DNA from: Scedosporium boydii
Taxonomy: Eukaryota > Ascomycota > Sordariomycetes > Microascales > Microascaceae
NCBI GenBank assembly: GCA_002221725.1
Contig: NJFT01000382.1
Location: forward strand, 1-20,190
Direction of reading: 5' to 3'
Length of the DNA: 20,190 nt
Below the pieces are notes generated by a model, which was not told where the DNA came from, did no database searches, and saw only the letters and a program-made list of their open reading frames with translations. This document shows, piece after piece, positions 17,901 through 20,190 of this stretch. Made by a program: the position numbers and the translations under genes. Numbering within the stretch: position 1 is the stretch's first letter; the number at the start of each line of letters is the position of its first letter.

Positions 17901-19335
17901 TTGGAGAGTAGGCTCCACCACCTTCAAACAGAGATCCCGCAGGTCGGACTCGGCAACCTCGGCGTCGTTGAGAAACTCCTCGACGCTGCTGGCTCGTACT
18001 GCAGCGGGTAGTATGGATGCTTGCCCAAGGATCAGGCGGCAGAATAGGAGAAGCTTGATCTCTTTGACGTCTCTGACCATCTCGTCGATCTCGTCGTCCG
18101 TCATTGGCGCCGTCTTGTCCATGGTCTCGTGAGGGTTTTCCAAGGTACCAACGATCTGGATGTCTATACCAAGGCCTTCCCTCCGGCAGTTCTCGTAGTT
18201 CTTCTTGACTCCTTGGCTCAGACGCTTCCTCATCTCCTGTTCCGTCTCGATGTTCTTCTTATCCGGCTCTCGCAACTCCGTCCCCTCGGGTTGTCCGCTC
18301 TCTTGCATTGCCAGGAGCTTCCTCTGCCCGGTTTGGTCCTTGACAGCCGTCTCCGCAGAGCTGCTTGCAGCAGCCTTGGAGCCTCCTTTTGCCTTCTTCT
18401 TTTTCGGTTTCTTGGAGGGAGCCTCAGGCTCGTCAGCAAGCGAGAGCTCCTCCGTCTTAGTCTCGAGCTTTGGATCGCTCCTATCCTCGTCGTCCAGGAT
18501 GTCCATCCAGAGGAAGTACTTGATTAGATCGATGTACTGGTACCGCTTTTCGTATTCCACATCGTCGATAGGATCCCATAGATCGTCGTTGTCCTCGTCT
18601 GCTGACATGGCCATGCGCTCGCGATAAGCGTCCTCGAGGAAGGCATCTTGACGCTTCTGTTCCTCCTTTTCTCGCATGACCTTTAGTCTGGCCTGCAACT
18701 CCTTGACATTACGCCTGAACAGGGCAGCTTCTTGCTTGACCTTCTTCTGCTCCTTCTCCTGAGAAGCTTCCTCCTCTTCTTGGACTTCGCGAACCCACGC
18801 AAACCATTGCTCCATTTGGTAGAGTACTGTTGCAGTTTGCTTGATGACTCTCCGTAGAGCCAGGTAAACTGTGTGACGTTGGGTGATAAGCTTGTTGAGA
18901 TACGCTTCGTGGCCATAGTCCATGTTGAGAGAGTAGAAGTGTTTATGGTGAAGTCTGCGCGCATCGATGACCTGCCCGAGCAAAACATACTTCTTGCGCA
19001 GATGAGATTGAATATCATCCAACGTCTCCTTGTCCTCGATGGTCTCGAATGTGTCGTTGGCGAGAGCAACTCGAGAAGCCTTCAGATACCCAGGGGCATC
19101 GTTGTCCAGGGAATCCAGCTGTGCATTGCGTCGTTTGTAACCCTTGTAGAGACTAAAGACCTGTCTGGAGTGGAGCCCGCAGAAGAGACCATTTGCATGT
19201 GTGGCTTCATTCTGGCATCTCTGCTCATCAGAGAGCTGCAGAGCCTATTCGGGTGCCAAGGTCAGTGAATGAAGCTTCACAAGCCAAGGGAGAGTCTCGT
19301 GATCTCACCTGGCATTGCCCCTGCTCTGAAGCCAT
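14991..19335 (-). CDS. large conserved-type fungal protein of unknown function, 1369 aa
   Basis: Five exons fit without any frame break: 19335-19309, 19244-16971, 16917-16263, 16197-15676 and 15622-14991. Introns are 53-65 nt with donors GTGAGA, GTGAGT, GTGAGT and GTCAGT. Exon 1 is a 27-nt micro-exon (MASEQGQCQ). Residues 8-34 form C-x10-C-x11-C-x2-H (QCQ...RCQNEA...LFCGLH), similar to short C/H motifs of 'C..RC.N.A...YC..H' type; metal binding is an inference. Residues about 120-205 are highly charged and likely coiled-coil (REVQEEEEASQEKEQKKVKQ). Lys/Asp/Glu-rich linkers follow, including eight consecutive Lys at 521-528. The segment from there to about residue 1150 looks globular, with HDIVESRNIIVGHMKRNDPV, DYYDVFVWDFVPGRSS and ELRFAWRIAHPRDVY. 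The rest is also folded-looking (TDWVFFLAEILDWLELRGDYDH). No signal peptide or enzyme motif. I recall similar unnamed proteins in other Pezizomycotina but no function. Confidence 0.85.
17688..17711. repeat. (CTT)8 coding microsatellite
   Basis: Eight CTT units, read on the minus strand as eight AAG codons, encode the Lys run at residues 521-528 of the large protein. Being a pure trinucleotide run inside a coding exon, it can vary in length without breaking the frame. Confidence 0.9.
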
Positions 19336-19800
19336 GTTAAAGGCCAGACTCAATGGCCAAGCCCCTTGAAACAGGCGCCTAATTGGCCGAGTTTGATGGA
19401 TCGATGTAATGGTCGGAAGCAGGTTTGTCGTGTCGTGGATCTGCCTTACCGACGTGTGCCCTGCGCGTCTCTCCGCATATGACGGTACCCCTCTTGTTGA
19501 GGGAGATGTGTACCGCTGAGATGCCTGGTCAATGAGGCATTCAACCTAGTTCAGTAATGATTCAGACCTAATAATTCCGCATTTCTCTATATTTGAGTTA
19601 GGACGCCTCAATTACAGCCTTGCTAGAGAGTATGATAGATAGTCAAGTAAATTCAGTTAGTAGAAGAAGCAACACGGCATGGTGTGGTTGGGGCGGTCGG
19701 TTGTTTGAGGAGGGGTTTGGGTTTAGCGAGTAATTAGAGGACTTTATTTTCTCTCAAAGTGCTAGGGGCACCCTACCCATTTAAATTCAACACCGTTTAC

Positions 19801-19926
19801 TTGGGTATCGCGGATTTCGCGGGCATTATGCGCTTTATGGGCATCACGAGCATCATGGGTATCATGGATTTCATATGCAACGTGGATTTCATGGATTTCA
19901 TGGGCCCCATGGGCATCAAGGAAATC
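19801..19926. repeat. degenerate 9-bp minisatellite, 14 units
   Basis: The stretch divides evenly into fourteen 9-mers with no indels. Units alternate around two forms, ATGGGCATC (e.g. 19837, 19909) and ATGGATTTC (19864, 19891), with related variants such as GCGGATTTC, ATGGGTATC and GTGGATTTC. The plus frame reads as repeated MGI/MDF-like triplets, but no upstream start makes it a convincing gene. Confidence 0.85.
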
Positions 19927-19951
19927 AGGTAATCTACTTCATAAAAACAAC

Positions 19952-19969
19952 TGTCGACAGCTGTCGACA
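19952..19969. repeat. 18-bp perfect palindrome
   Basis: TGTCGACAGCTGTCGACA equals its own reverse complement. It is also a near direct repeat of CTGTCGACA. It lies 25 bp after the 9-bp minisatellite. Confidence 0.9.
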
Positions 19970-20190
19970 TATGACAAGCCATTCAATTCAGAGAATCTAC
20001 CCCCGACAAGGATTAGAAACGTTAAATTGCAAAGTAACGACCCACTTTCTCCACTATTACCAGTCAAAGTACTTTTACATACTAATTACTAGTAGAAATA
20101 CCACAAACAGTAACACATATACAAAAGAAGAATTATAAGAGATTTAACAATTTTTCCCCCAAGTCAAGTCACAACATACAATTGTAAACA

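Larger units (their letters stand above)
19336..20190. other. intergenic region upstream of the large gene
   Basis: Contains the promoter of the large minus-strand gene at its left. No gene was recognised; plus-strand ORFs at 19828-19932 and 19875-20138 merely read through the 9-bp repeat and AT-richer DNA. It carries a minisatellite at 19801-19926, a palindrome at 19952-19969 and TAATTACTAGTA at 20083-20094. The last 150 bp are noticeably A-rich. Confidence 0.6.

Noticed and set aside
16842..19022. Reading the large locus as several separate genes
   Set aside because: Four short introns with good donors, branch sites and acceptors join all frames in phase, giving one continuous 1369-residue protein.

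Overview
The window looks like nuclear DNA of a filamentous ascomycete (Pezizomycotina, probably a Sordariomycete). Gene models need short introns of about 50-80 nt with GTRNGY-type donors, CTAAC or CTGAC branch sites and YAG acceptors. The encoded proteins resemble ascomycete families (Rxt2, Ssl2, type-B carboxylesterase, fungal HNH_2-type proteins). All family names come from reading the sequence and memory; no search was run.

Layout. 1-1180: pyrimidine-rich and repeat-containing DNA with one doubtful small plus-strand ORF (156-428). 1181-3150 (-): a secreted carboxylesterase with an intact Ser-Glu-His triad. 3151-6336: about 3.2 kb without an intact gene, containing at 4756-5148 (-) what reads as a truncated RPA12-like RNA polymerase I zinc-ribbon gene. 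6337-8012 (-): four-exon RXT2, a subunit of the Rpd3L histone deacetylase complex. 8639-11122 (-): intronless SSL2/XPB-type TFIIH helicase with several changes at normally conserved positions. 11123-11600: a bidirectional promoter gap holding a 144-nt block with no G and only four C. 11601-12113 (+): a small protein of unknown function. 12974-14186 (-): a three-exon HNH_2-like protein in which both histidines of the motif appear replaced. 14991-19335 (-): a five-exon gene for a protein of about 1369 residues, of unknown function, with a short C-x10-C-x11-C-x2-H motif at its N terminus. 19336-20190: intergenic DNA with a 9-bp-period minisatellite and an 18-bp perfect palindrome.

How the genes fit together. 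Three minus-strand loci concern transcription (RPA12-like fragment, RXT2, SSL2), but fungal gene order is not operonic and I see no sign that they form one functional unit. No complete transposon, CRISPR array, tRNA or rRNA was recognised. The most unusual items are the truncated RPA12-like copy, the apparently inactive HNH protein, the divergent SSL2, and the G-free AT block between SSL2 and the unknown plus-strand gene.
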